A DNA stretch of 64,000 nt from assembly GCA_941918925.1 (NCBI GenBank), contig OW799233.1:172712235-172776234 (forward strand). The letters run 5' to 3'. Below are positions 1-12,400 of the stretch, piece after piece. The stretch comes from Phyto melanocephala. Lineage: Eukaryota; Arthropoda; Insecta; Diptera; Rhinophoridae. The stretch's first letter is position 1. Each line of letters opens with the position of its first letter. The position numbers were made by a program, and so were the translations under genes. The notes below the pieces were generated by a model, which did no database searches, was not told the origin of the DNA, and saw nothing but the letters and a program-made list of their open reading frames with translations.

Positions 1-2021
1 TCTACCTTCCGTTACGGACGTTACACACAGTTTACCCATTTTGAGTTCAAATTCTTAATATATTTTGGATAACTTACAAATGATTTGTATGATGTATGAT
101 GATTTGTATCGCAAATAAAATAAAATTACACAAATTAAAGTTTTGCTAAACGCTAAATACTGAAACGAATGTTTTGCTCACTTTTTTGACCATTAAAAAT
201 ACCTGTTTTTACAAAAATATATGAAAGCAAGAGGTACGTTTAGGTAAGCCTCTGACAAGGCCAAACAAACCACTGTAAAACCGTATTGCTTATATATTTT
301 TAAGCTTGAATATGTATCCATTAACAAACATTTGGATTTTGGGCAACTTTAAATTTCTGCCTTTGGTTTAAAATTTTTCGGATTAGCCCATATGGCTCAT
401 TTCGCCTCAAGTGTATCAACTTTTAAAACAGGTGTCTGCCGATCTTTCTCCGAACCAAAGTTAGTCCTATTGAATAGTACATCGGACACAAGTTTTGAAC
501 AAGATCGGTAACGAACTTTCTGAGATATAGGATGTCGAAATTTAACATTTTGGCCATGTAGGTGTTTCTTCTCATCCCTGTAACTTATTACCTGCTCTAA
601 ACAAAATTTGTCCCAAAAATTAAAAAAAAAAAATTTAATTTATTTTTTTGGAAAATAATTTTTTTTATTTTTTTTTTTTAATGGGCTCTTTTTTTGCTCA
701 AAAGAAAGCTTAGGGCTTTTCCTTTAAGATCTGTGTATATACCTACAGAAAAATAACGTGCTCGCAATTGATTTTAAACGGCACGACACTGTGTGAAAAC
801 TCGAATAATATGAATCAAAACTAGTAGAGTGCTATATTCGGCCATGCCGAATCTTATATACCCTTCACAACGTGTAGTCACGCAATAACAATAGTTTGTA
901 ACCCCATTCATCTCATATGAAATACGTACATACATATAAAAAACATACATATACAAAAACATCCCATTGTAAAATTAAAAATTTATGTCTGTGTATTAAA
1001 AAAACAATTTAAATAAATAAAACAAAAAAAAATTACAAAAGATATATAAAAAAATTTAAAAAAAATTTTTTAAAATATTTAAAAAAACATAATAAAAATA
1101 TAACTAACAAATATAAAATAAAAAAAATTAAAAAAAAATTAAAAAATTAAAAAAAATAATAACAATATAAATAATATATAAAATAAAAATTAAAAAAAAA
1201 TAATTAAAAAAAAAATGTTTGGGCTCAGCTGGGGTTCGATGCCACGTTCACTCTAACCAGTATACCACGTTTGTATGTATGTGTGTTGTTTTTGTGTAAA
1301 AAAAAAAACGAGGTGGCCGTGGGTTTTTGCTCATATCTTAGTTGTTTATTGTAGAAATTTCAAACGGAATGACAAACCTATATATAGGGTATAATAAAGG
1401 CATATTCATACTAGCATGCAATTAATATAACAAATCAACTTTTAAGAAGATGTTTTCTGCCAAGGTGAATTTGTATATCAGGGAAAAAAGTTGTTATGAT
1501 ATATTTAATTTAATGAAATTTGATTAATAAAGGATATACATATATTTGTTAAATCGATGATAAATGGTATAAAAACAACAACTTGACGATTCTCAGAAGT
1601 GGTCGGTAATATGAGAATTGTTGAAATTTGTTTATTTTTCTATTATTTACCTTTTTTGGTCCTACATCTAACCACCTAAGATAAGTAAATCTTCAAAATC
1701 TTCAAAAACAAAAAATAGATGTGAGTAAGTTCAATAGTGTAAAGTAACAAAATTAGATGACTTTTTGCACTCCTGATAGCTCAGTTAAAAACGTATATCT
1801 GCGTTTGTTAGAACAACGATGATATGTAAAAAAATTAAATACATTTGTTACCAAAAAAAGTACAGTTACAGTACAGTTAATTGTTCAATACCGAAACAAA
1901 AATCTTCTTTTCAAAATATGTTGACATAATGCTTCCCATTTAGCTGTTGCGGCAAGGTACCTGTATGAATATGACTTAATCAGAATCTTTAATATATCAT
2001 TATGTTGCTTTCTCATTTTAG
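1..2021. other. Intron or upstream non-coding DNA, repeat-rich
   Basis: No credible dynein exon was found here, although the gene must continue upstream. The stretch holds long A/T-rich tracts (about 1010-1210) and a DINE-like repeat at 825-1394. The weak pattern CATTTAG|CTGTTGCGGCAAG|GTACCTG at about 1937-1963 could be a microexon but does not match the family, so I do not call it. Confidence 0.5.
825..1394 (+). mobile_element. DINE-like repeat, copy 1 (internally deleted)
   Basis: Starts with the family 5' end (AGTGCTATATTCGG then a hairpin GGC..GCC, CTTATATACCCTTCAC). It continues through an A/T-rich centre and the block GGCTCAGCTGGGGTTCGATG, and ends with AATGACAAACCTATATATAG. Compared with the full copy at 31036-32103 it lacks the segment carrying GATGTCGG and the GGACAGAC repeats. 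Confidence 0.7.
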
Positions 2022-3449
2022 CTTACACTCAAAACCAATGAATCTACCACTCTTGAGGATCTTTTGAAATTAGAACTCCACAAACACGAAGAGGAAATTA
2101 AAAATACCGTTGATCGTGCCATCAAAGAAATGAGTGTTACCAAGATTCTGGATGAAATTAAAGTCACCTGGTCAGATATTATATTCGATACCGAAATTCA
2201 TCATCAACGTACCGATATAGAATTATTAAAAGTATCCGAAGGTCTGATCGAAACATTAGATGATAATCAAATGCAAATACAAAATATAGCCACCTCGAAA
2301 CATGTCGAGTATTTGTTAGATAAGCTGATGTATTGGCAGAGGGTTTTAAGTAGCGTAGATCAATTTATAAGCAATTGGTTTGAGGTACAAAGAAAATGGG
2401 TTTATTTGGAATGTATTTTCATTGGCTCGCCAGATATAAGAGCTCAACTCCCAAAGGAAGCTCAATTTTTTGAAGAAATTGATCGGGACTTTACTCAACT
2501 TCTGAAGGAAATAGCAGAAACACGTGTAGCTATTGTTATAGTACAGAAACATAAGCATGTATTCTCTTCAATGGATTTGCTGCAGAAGCGTTTGGCAGTT
2601 TGTGAAAAGGCCTTAAACGAATATTTGGACACTAAACGTTTAGCGTTTCCCCGGTTCTACTTTATATCTTCAGCTGATCTTTTAGATATACTATCACATG
2701 GAAATAATCCGATAGTTATAGATCGTCACTTTATTAAACTGTTTGATTCTATACTGCGTTTATGCTACGAACCGATATCTAATAGAGCCTTAGGCATGTA
2801 TTCCAAAGAAAATGATGAATTTGTTAAGTTTACTTGCCAACAAGGCATTTCATGTTCTGGTCGAGTGGAAATTTGGCTTAACGATCTAATCAATGAAATG
2901 CGCCGAACTTTGCATGAACTTTTCAAAAGTGCTCTTAGTGTTTTTCTAGATAAATCACGCGAAAAATGGCTAAACGACTGGCCGGCCCAAGTAGCTTTAT
3001 GTTGTAGCCAAATTTGCTGGACAGCCGATGTTAATCGGGCTTTTGCCTGGATAGAAGAAGGCTATGAAGCTGCAATGAAGGAATTGCATAAAAATCAAGT
3101 TATTCAATTGAATTCTTTAATAAATTTATTACTAGGAGATCTAACGCCAGGAGACCGTCAGAAAATAATGACTCTGTGCACCATAGATGTACATTCCCGA
3201 GATGTGGTGGGTAAAATAATACAAGCTCGTGTCGATACTTCTTTGGCTTTTCAGTGGCAAAGTCAGTTACGCCATCGCTGGGATGATGATAGTTTACTGG
3301 GAGGAGTTAGTAATGATTCAGAATTGGATGCTGATTGCTTTGCAAATATTTGCGATGCAGAATTTCGTTATGCCTACGAGTATTTGGGCAATACGTCGCG
3401 TTTAGTCATAACACCATTAACGGATCGCTGTTATATAACATTAACACAG
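2022..3449 (+). CDS. Dynein heavy chain, linker exon (first visible)
   Basis: The acceptor is TCTCATTTTAG just before 2022 and the donor is CAG|GTAGTT. The exon is open in one frame for 476 codons and encodes the linker (DHC_N2), including the family phrases [16 protein letters not shown] and [17 protein letters not shown]. It ends with the run into AAA1 ([16 protein letters not shown]). The reading frame continues upstream of the first in-frame TTG/ATG codons, so this is an internal exon and not the gene start. Confidence 0.92.
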
Positions 3450-6400
3450 GTAGTTATTTGTAATGGTATTAGTCAATAACACAAAAACTTTACACAAATT
3501 CTCTAAAGTTTTCTTTTCTAAGCTCTGCAAGTTAAGTGTAACATAAATTAAACGATTAATCTCAATTGGCAAAATTGAACGCGATCTCTCATATTTACCT
3601 TGGAAATTATTTTAATTAAGCCATACATCGATTCTGATAACAATTTCAAATAAGTTACTTAAATCATTTATAAAATCAAAATCTCTAATCAATTAAATTG
3701 CCATACAACAAAAATTGGTGTATTTAACTAACTTAAATACTGCTTGCTATAGGTCGTAAAAATTAAAAACCAAAAATTATATTTTTGTATTTAAATTTGT
3801 TGTTTTTCTTCTTTGTCATTTTGTGAATGCGACATTACTCGCCAACATTACAAATAACGACGACTACCAAAAATGAAATACAAACAAAAAACCAACATCA
3901 TGATGATGACGATGACTGCAACAACTACAACACTTTAAGTCATTGCATCTTGTTATGGGTGGCGCACCGGCTGGGCCAGCTGGAACTGGAAAAACTGAAA
4001 CCACAAAAGATTTAGGACGTGCACTGGGCGTAATGGTTTATGTGTTCAATTGTTCTGAGCAAATGGACTATAAATCCTGCGGTAATATTTACAAAGGTCT
4101 TGCACAGACAGGTGCATGGGGTTGCTTTGATGAATTCAATCGCATCTCAGTGGAAGTACTGTCTGTGGTTGCGGTGCAAGTTAAGACCATACAGGAGGCG
4201 ATAAAGGTAAGTGTGAGAGTTAGTGAGTAATGTTCAACATGTTTTTAAAACTGTTAATTAAAAACGAAAATGAGGAAGTTTCTTTTTTGTTTTACTGTCT
4301 GTAACAGGACAAGTAAACGAATGTGTCAGCCATGAATTGATTGCTTTTGCATTGCAAGATTCAGTTGACGCTGTTGATGACAGCCAAGATTTAAGTTTTA
4401 TTATTGGTTTTATCTGTACTCACAGATGCACAAAACTTCATTCGTATTCATGGGGGAAACAATGCCTTTGGTATCATCAATTGGCATTTTTATTACCATG
4501 AATCCTGGTTATGCTGGCCGTACTGAGTTGCCCGAAAATCTTAAGAGTTTGTTTCGCCCTTGTGCTATGATTGTGCCGGACTTTGCTTTGATATGTGAAA
4601 TAATGCTCATGGCAGAGGGTTTCCAAGAGGCTCGTCTTCTAGCCCGAAAATTTATTACTTTATATACACTTTGCAAAGAATTGCTATCCAAACAAGATCA
4701 CTATGATTGGGGTTTGAGAGCTATCAAATCGGTGTTGGTAGTGGCAGGCACTTTGAAAAGGGATGATCACAGCCGCCCTGAAGACCAGGTGTTGATGAGA
4801 GCCTTAAGAGACTTTAATATACCCAAGATTGTAACTGAGGATATATCCATATTTATGGGCTTAATAGGGGATCTATTTCCAGCTTTAGATGTACCACGCA
4901 AAAGAGTATTTGATTTTGAGAAAACCATACGCAAAGCTGTAAATGATATTAAGCTCCAACCGGAAGAAGGATTTCTAATGAAGGTTGTGCAACTTCAGGA
5001 ACTTTTGGATGTGCGTCATTCGGTGTTCGTAGTGGGTAATGCCGGTACAGGAAAGACAAAAATTTGGCAAACCTTGCGCGAAACATATAGCATACAGAAA
5101 TTAAAGCCAGTTTGTAATATTTTAAATCCAAAGGCTTTAACTAATGATGAACTATTTGGCATTGTGAATGCCACTACCAGAGAGTGGAAAGATGGTCTAT
5201 TCTCCTCTATTATGAGAGAACAAGCCAATATGACAAATACTAATCCCAAGTGGATCGTATTAGATGGCGATATTGATCCAATGTGGATTGAAAGTCTTAA
5301 TACTCTTATGGATGATAATAAGATTCTAACATTGGCCAATAATGAGCGCATATCCTTAAAGAAAGAAATGCGTTTACTTTTTGAAGTTGGTCACTTAAAG
5401 GCAGCCACACCGGCCACAGTTTCTAGAGCGGGAATTTTATACATTAATCCTTTAGATTTAGGGTGGTCACCGTAAGTACATAAAAGTTTTTGTTTTTAAT
5501 TTTATATTTTATGCTTCCAAATATTATTAGTTATGTTTCTTCTTGGCTGGAGACGCGTAGCGATATGATAGAACGCGGTATTTTGACGGCCCTCTTTGAA
5601 AAGTATTTTCCTAAACTTCTACAAAGACATCGTGAATTTCGTCACATTATACCCATCTCTGACATGGCTGTTATACAAATGTCATGTCATCTACTTGAGT
5701 GCCTGCTGGACAGCCAGTTTGAACACGACACAACATCCTCCACTAATACCACTAATCCCCACAGCCTTCATCACAGTGGTGTGACTCCCGATTCTTTAGA
5801 TTTATATATTGAACTATTATTTGTTTATGCTGTTATGTGGGGTTTTGGTTCGGCGCTATATCAGGATCATATAATTGATTGGCGTCGTGAGTTCCATAAA
5901 TGGTGGACAGCGGAGTTTAAGGATGTAAAACTGCCTTCACAAGGCACTATATTCGATTATTATTTGAACGTGAGAACTGAAAAATTTGGTCGTTGGTCAG
6001 AATTGGCCAGTCAAAGGCCAATGCCAATCATACCCGAACCCCAGCTCCCAATACAAAATATATTAATACCTACATTTGAAACAGCACGATTGGTATATTT
6101 TTTGGAACTTTTAATGAATCGCAATGTGCCCTGTATGTTGGTGGGAAATTCGGGATGTGGAAAGAGTGCCATTTTTCGTGAACTTTTTTCACTGTTTACC
6201 AATATGAGAGATTCAGTCGATGACATAGGTGATACACCACAAGTTTCAAATACAAGACGTTTATCCCAGTCAGTTCCCAAAGTAAAAACATCAATGACTA
6301 CTATGGTACAAGCTACACATTTTAACTTTTATACATCATCGGAAACCTTTCAAAAAATACTTGATCGTCCTTTGGAAAAGAAATCAGGTAGAACATACGC

Positions 6401-9400
6401 CCCTTCTGGAGCCAATAAACGTTTGATATATTTTATCAATGATTTAAATATGCCGGAAGTAGATGCTTATGGCACGGTGCAACCTCACACAATAATGAGA
6501 CAATTTATGGACTATAAACAATGGTAAGGTACCGAGTATTTTCCTAAATAAAATATATTTTATAACAGTTTTTCAAAGGTATGATCGTCAATGTTTGCAA
6601 CTGAAAAATATACGCCACTGTCAATTTGCCGCTTGCATGAATCCAACAGCGGGTTCTTTTACCATAGATCCCCGCTTGCAACGTCACTTTTGTGTATTTT
6701 CGGTAGCTTCTCCAAATGAGTTTAATCTCCAACATATTTACGGCAGTATTCTAAGTGCACATTTAGAAAATCCTTTCAATAACTTTAGCAAGGAAATAAA
6801 ATCAACTGGTCAATTATTAGTTAAGGTGGGTATAGCACTGCACAAACGAATGGAATGTGCCTTCCTGCCAACAGCTGTTAAGTTTCACTATATCTTCAAT
6901 ATGCGAGATTTGACCAACATTTATCAGGGGCTTCTGAACAGCATGGGTGCACCGAATGTGAGCACAACTAGTATGGTTTGTACAAGTAATTTTGGGGGTA
7001 CAATTTGTAATAAGCCGGCAGATCTAATACGTTTGTACGTGCATGAAGCTTTTCGTGTTTATAATGATCGTCTGGTGGATCCATACGACATCAAATCCTT
7101 TCGTAGCTCTATTCGTGATATATTCAAAAAAGATATAGAGGATTTTGATGAAGAATATGTATTTGCGGAGCCATTGATCTATTGCTATTTTGCTCAGTCA
7201 TTGGCTGATCAAAAGTATATGCCTTTGAAAAGTTGGAACTGCTTGTATCAAATATTAATGGAGGCTCAATCAAACTATAATGAGGTTATGGGTTATATGA
7301 ACCTAGTACTATTTGAGGATGCAATGAAACATGTTTGTCGGTAAGTAAGAAAAAGTCAAGATTAGATTACAGTAGTAGATTACAAAATTTTAAATTTGTA
7401 TCTAACCGAGCTCTATTTGCTGTTTTTTGTAGAATCAACCGAATATTGGAGAGCCCACGCAACAATGCTTTGCTAGTGGGAGTTGGAGGTTCCGGCAAAC
7501 AAACTTTAGCACGTTTGGCTTCCTTTATTTCATCTTACAGTGTTTTTCAGATTCAAATTAAACGTGGTTTCTCCATTCAAGACATGAAGGAAGAAATTGG
7601 CGCGCTCTACATAAAAGTTGGTTTAAAAAATATGTCCTCGGTATTTCTAATGTCTGATGCCCAAATACCCGATGAAACTCTATTAATGCTTATCAATGAT
7701 TTACTGGCTGCCGGCGAAATACCAGAACTATTCACTGATGATCAACTGGACATTATAGTAAATGGCATACGTAACGAGGTTAAACAAAGCGGAACACTGG
7801 ACACAAAAGAGAACTGTTGGAGATTTTTTGTAGAAAAAGTTAGACGTTTACTACGTTTAATACTTTGCTTTTCACCAGTGGGTCAAACATTACGAGTACG
7901 TGCCCGTAAATTTCCCGCTATATTAAGTCACACATGCATTGATTGGTTTCATGAATGGCCAAAGACTGCTTTAGAATCTGTATCACAAACATTTTTAAGC
8001 GAAATTAACACACAGATATTACCCGTAAGTATAACAACCAAAAAAAAAAAAAAAACAAACAACAAATATCGGTGAAAATATAAGAAATAATTACAAAAAA
8101 TGAACATTAATTTAATTTCACTACGCCATACATATATGTATATCCTGCAGCGTGAACTTATTAATCCTGTTGGTTGTTTTATGGCCTACGTACATGGTAC
8201 AGTGAATCAGATTTCAAAGATTTATTTGCAAAACGAAAAACGTTATAATTATACGACACCGAAAACATTTCTCGAATATATATTTCTATACCGCAAATTG
8301 TTGGTATATAGGAGTGGTGAACACACAAACCGTATACAACGCTTACAGAGCGGCATGGCAAAATTGGCAGAATGTGCACGTCAAGTAGATACACTAAAGG
8401 TGAGAAAAACTGAATTCAAAAATACTTATACCAAAATACATGTGTGTGTGTGTGTGTGTGATGTACGTACATGTACAAACAAACGTGTGTACATATGTTT
8501 GTATGAACTTGTAGCCACACAAACGTGGAATAAATTGCAGAAAAATTCTAAAGTGTAAATTTTAACTTCAGAAAATATTTTTGTTTTAGTGTTGAGAAAT
8601 TTTACTGAAACTCGTTTTGGGTATTTTGCTGCGAATATTGTTTGAGATAAATAAAATAGATTTTATTTTAAGATAATTAAAGTTCAAAATCGCTGATTAA
8701 CTGTTTAGACCTTTAAATTTGTTGAAGATGGTATTTCTATTCTATATTCCTTCTTTCTTTCTTTCTTTCTTTCTTTCTTTCGTCATTGCTGAAATTCTTC
8801 TTTCTTGCCATTTTCTTTATTTCTTGCTTATTTCCAAATTCCTTTAGCTCTTCTATGTTCTATGTAAGTTCACATGGTTCCCTATCTGTAGTATTGCCTT
8901 AATGTCATAATTTCCCTTATAAACGAATTCGCCTTGACAGAATATATGAACTAAAAAGTTGGTTTGTTGTAGCAATTCGCCATTACTGTAAAAATAAAAA
9001 CTCTTGAAAGTTTTTAATACAAGTTTGTTGATAAAAAAAAAACACTCAAATTTTACTATGCGCAGGTATTAAGAGCTTATTAAATTATTTTAAGAGCAAT
9101 AATAAGAGTTTAATCTGATTATCTCTTTGACTTTTTTTAAAAAATTGCATTTTGGATATTATCTTAATGTCACGTACGTAGTGCAAAAACATTATTTATC
9201 TCCGTCATTCGTTTTTGAACAGTCGCAAGAGCACCTAATTAAGAATTTAACTTTTTTTCTTAACAAAATATAAATTTTATTACCTAAAAATACTATTAGA
9301 GAAAAATCTGTCACGTACGGTATGTCAGGAGCGATATTAAATTGAATTTATTATAAAATCATTTAAATATTGTTTTCAATCAAGTATAATGGATTTTAAA

Positions 9401-12400
9401 AGAAAAATATTTGGTTTAGACAATGATTAAATAATCAATTTTTATACCCTTCACACAGTGAAAAAGGGTATATATAGGTTTGTCATTCCGTGTGAAATTT
9501 CTACAATTTTCATTTCCGACCCCATAAAGTATATATTTTCTGTCAGCTTATGAATAGGGGAGTCGATTAAGCTCTGTCAGTCTGTCAGTCTGTCCGTGTG
9601 CATGTTGAAATCAACTTTTTGAGGCCCCCCGACATCGCTTGGACCCGGGTGAAGTATTAAAATATGCAAAAAATTTTTTGGGTATTACAGGTTTTTCTTT
9701 CTTTTTTTTTCTAAAAATATTTCATACATTTTTGAAGTTCATAACTTTGGAATATTTTATTTATTACTTTAATATAACATAAAAAAACTTTAAGATTCAT
9801 AAATTCATAGAGATCAATAAAACAAATAACAATATTAACTTATATATATTATATATAACATTAATCTAATGGTTTTTGCTAAAACATTCCAAGCATAAAG
9901 CTGGCTTGCCATCACAATAGTCACAAAATGTAGACACCCTTTTAGCTTTTTTTATTGCAGCACTTCTTCCTTCATTTTTTTTTGATATCGCTATAACAGC
10001 TGACACAACGTTTTCTAGATTTCCTGTTATTTTTATCTCTTGTTTCGTATTCCTTCATGGTCAACAGCTAAAATTTCGCCAGGAACTCGAGCATTAACGT
10101 AGTTATTCTCAAGAATTTGAAGCAAATGGCTAACCTTACCAAGGCGATTGCTACCAATTTCAGAGTTGTCGGCAAAATGGATAAATTTTAAAAGTAGCTG
10201 AAATCGATTTCGGGACATTACTTGCGGAACAAAATTGTTTCTATAAAAAGGATTATTGCTCCAGTACAGCTAAATAGATGGATACTTTACTAATCCCATA
10301 TACATTAGAATTCCAAAAAACTTTTTTATCTCCGCGATATTTGTATCACTCCATCTCTTAATGCGGGATCCACGAGTAATAATGGTTTTGGCTACGAACT
10401 GGTGGGCGTTCAAATTTGTTTGGAGTACTATTAATTCATACACTTCTTCCGTTACCATAAAATTAAAGATATCAATTGGTTTTGCTTGAGGTCCCACTTC
10501 GGATATACGTGGAGTACAGTGATCTAAGAAAAAGAACGTCTTTAGTGTCGTTCCAGTGACGGAAGTCCATACGTTAGATGGAATATGTTCATCAACAATA
10601 GGTTCGTCTTCCAATAATGTATTATTCGTATCGCTGGACTCAGTATCAGAAGGCATGTATTCACTCGAACTCGAACCTTCAAAATCAAGGTCGTTGTCAT
10701 CAGATTCTTCGTTTTGGTTAATTTTGCCGTAAAATAGCTTAGGTGGAATACGTGAAATGTTATTTGCCATTATTCGTTTAACTCTTATGTCAATAAATGA
10801 AAGAAGGAACAAGCACTAAATGAAATAAGGGCAATACGCATGTGACCACCGGTGGTACACGTGGCACCACTATAAACAAAGCATTTATACGGTGCCATGT
10901 GATCCACCGGAGGACACTTGCTGTAATTACACACAAAGTAACACAAATCACACGTGACAACATCAGAACATTTAAAATAATTGTAACGATCACTTTAAAG
11001 CCATTTTTCGAAAAAAAATTTTTTCTAATAATTTTTTTTTTTATATGGTGGCAGTCAACGTGTTAAAACAACAACATACATACATACAAACGTGTATACT
11101 GGCTAGAGTAAACGTGCCATCGAATTCCAGCTGAGCCAAAAAAAATTTTTTTTAATTTGTTTTTTATTTTTTATGTAATATATTATTTATATTTTTATTA
11201 TTATTTTTTTAATTTTTTTATATTTTTTTTTTTTGTTTTATATTTATTATTTATGTTTGATTTTTTTTTTTTATTTTCTAATTTTTGTTTAAATTTTTTT
11301 TTATTTATTTTTTTTTTTATTTTTTTTTCTAATTTTTGTTTAAATTTTTTTTTATTAATTTTTTTATATTTTTTTTCTAATTTTTGTTTAAATTTTTTTT
11401 TATTTTTTTTTTTATTTAATATGTTATTTATATTTTTATTATTTTTTTTTTAATTTTTTTTTATTTTTTTTTTTATTTTATATTTATTATTTATATTTTA
11501 ATTATTTTTTCTTAATTTTTTTTTTTTGATTTTTTTAAAATTTTTTTTAAATTTTTCTTTGAATTTTTTTTTTATTTTTTTGTTAATATACATACGTAAA
11601 TTTATAATTTTACATTGGGATGTTTTTATATATGTATGTACGTATTACATATGGGATGAATGGTGATACAAACAATTGTTATATCATGACTACACGTTGT
11701 GAAGGGTATATAAGATTCGGCACGGCCGAAAGTACCCTTTGAATGGAAGATAAAAATCTAATTTTGTTTTAGTTACTCTTACTTTTGCAAAAATTACTCC
11801 ACTTTATAGGAGTACAAATTTCAGGTACGATTACATGGAAATGCCCATATGCCTCTATGTACAAGCATTGATTATTATAATGATACCATTTTTTGTGAAT
11901 TCTCCAATAGCTTTTGACAACAAAAATATTTTTAATTATTTTACATGAATAAATTACATTTATTTTATAAAAATTAAATCAAAATATCAGAATTTATTTA
12001 ATCACATTATTAGATCTTCGAACTAATTACAAATGTTATTGGAGAGGTCGAAATTAAAATACGAATCACAGAAATCGATTATCATAACACACCAACTTAT
12101 CCAACACATTCAATACTAAAAAATTTCATCTATTCCATGCAACGAGAAAGCATCGTGGCACACTCTTTATTTATGAGTTTATTGCAGATGCACACAAACA
12201 AACATATTGATATTTCGGCCACATTTACTTTAACTTCACTATCACACACTGTGTATCAGTATCCACGTCGAGTAGATATTATATACACACACCTTCGAAT
12301 GACATTCAATTAGTGCGCGTAATTGAAACGTTGAATCCAACCAAAATGTGATTCGTAAATTATTTGAAATCTTGTTTTTTAATTTAATTTTTTCTCTTTT

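Larger units (their letters stand above)
9441..11735 (-). mobile_element. DINE-like repeat, copy 2, split by a piggyBac
   Basis: The left part (9441-9660) is the reverse of the family 3' half: CACACAGTGAAAAAGGGTAT, CCCATAAAGTATATATTTTC, the CTGTCAGTCTGTCCGTGTG stretch and CCCCCCGACATCGCTTGGAC. The right part (11063-11735) is the reverse of the 5' half: ACAACAACATACATACATAC, CAGCTGAGCC, a 400-base T-rich tract, and GATTCGGCACGGCCGAA. Between them sits unrelated piggyBac sequence, and a middle piece of the host repeat is missing. Confidence 0.75.

Noticed and set aside
1937..1963. Possible dynein microexon upstream of 2022
   Set aside because: Splice-like ends only; the peptide does not match the expected family sequence before LEDLLKLEL.
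5016..5351. 111-codon minus-strand ORF within a dynein exon
   Set aside because: Antisense shadow of conserved AAA2 coding sequence.
11157..11453. 98-codon ORF rich in Phe/Leu
   Set aside because: Produced by the T-rich centre of a repeat; low complexity and no protein pattern.
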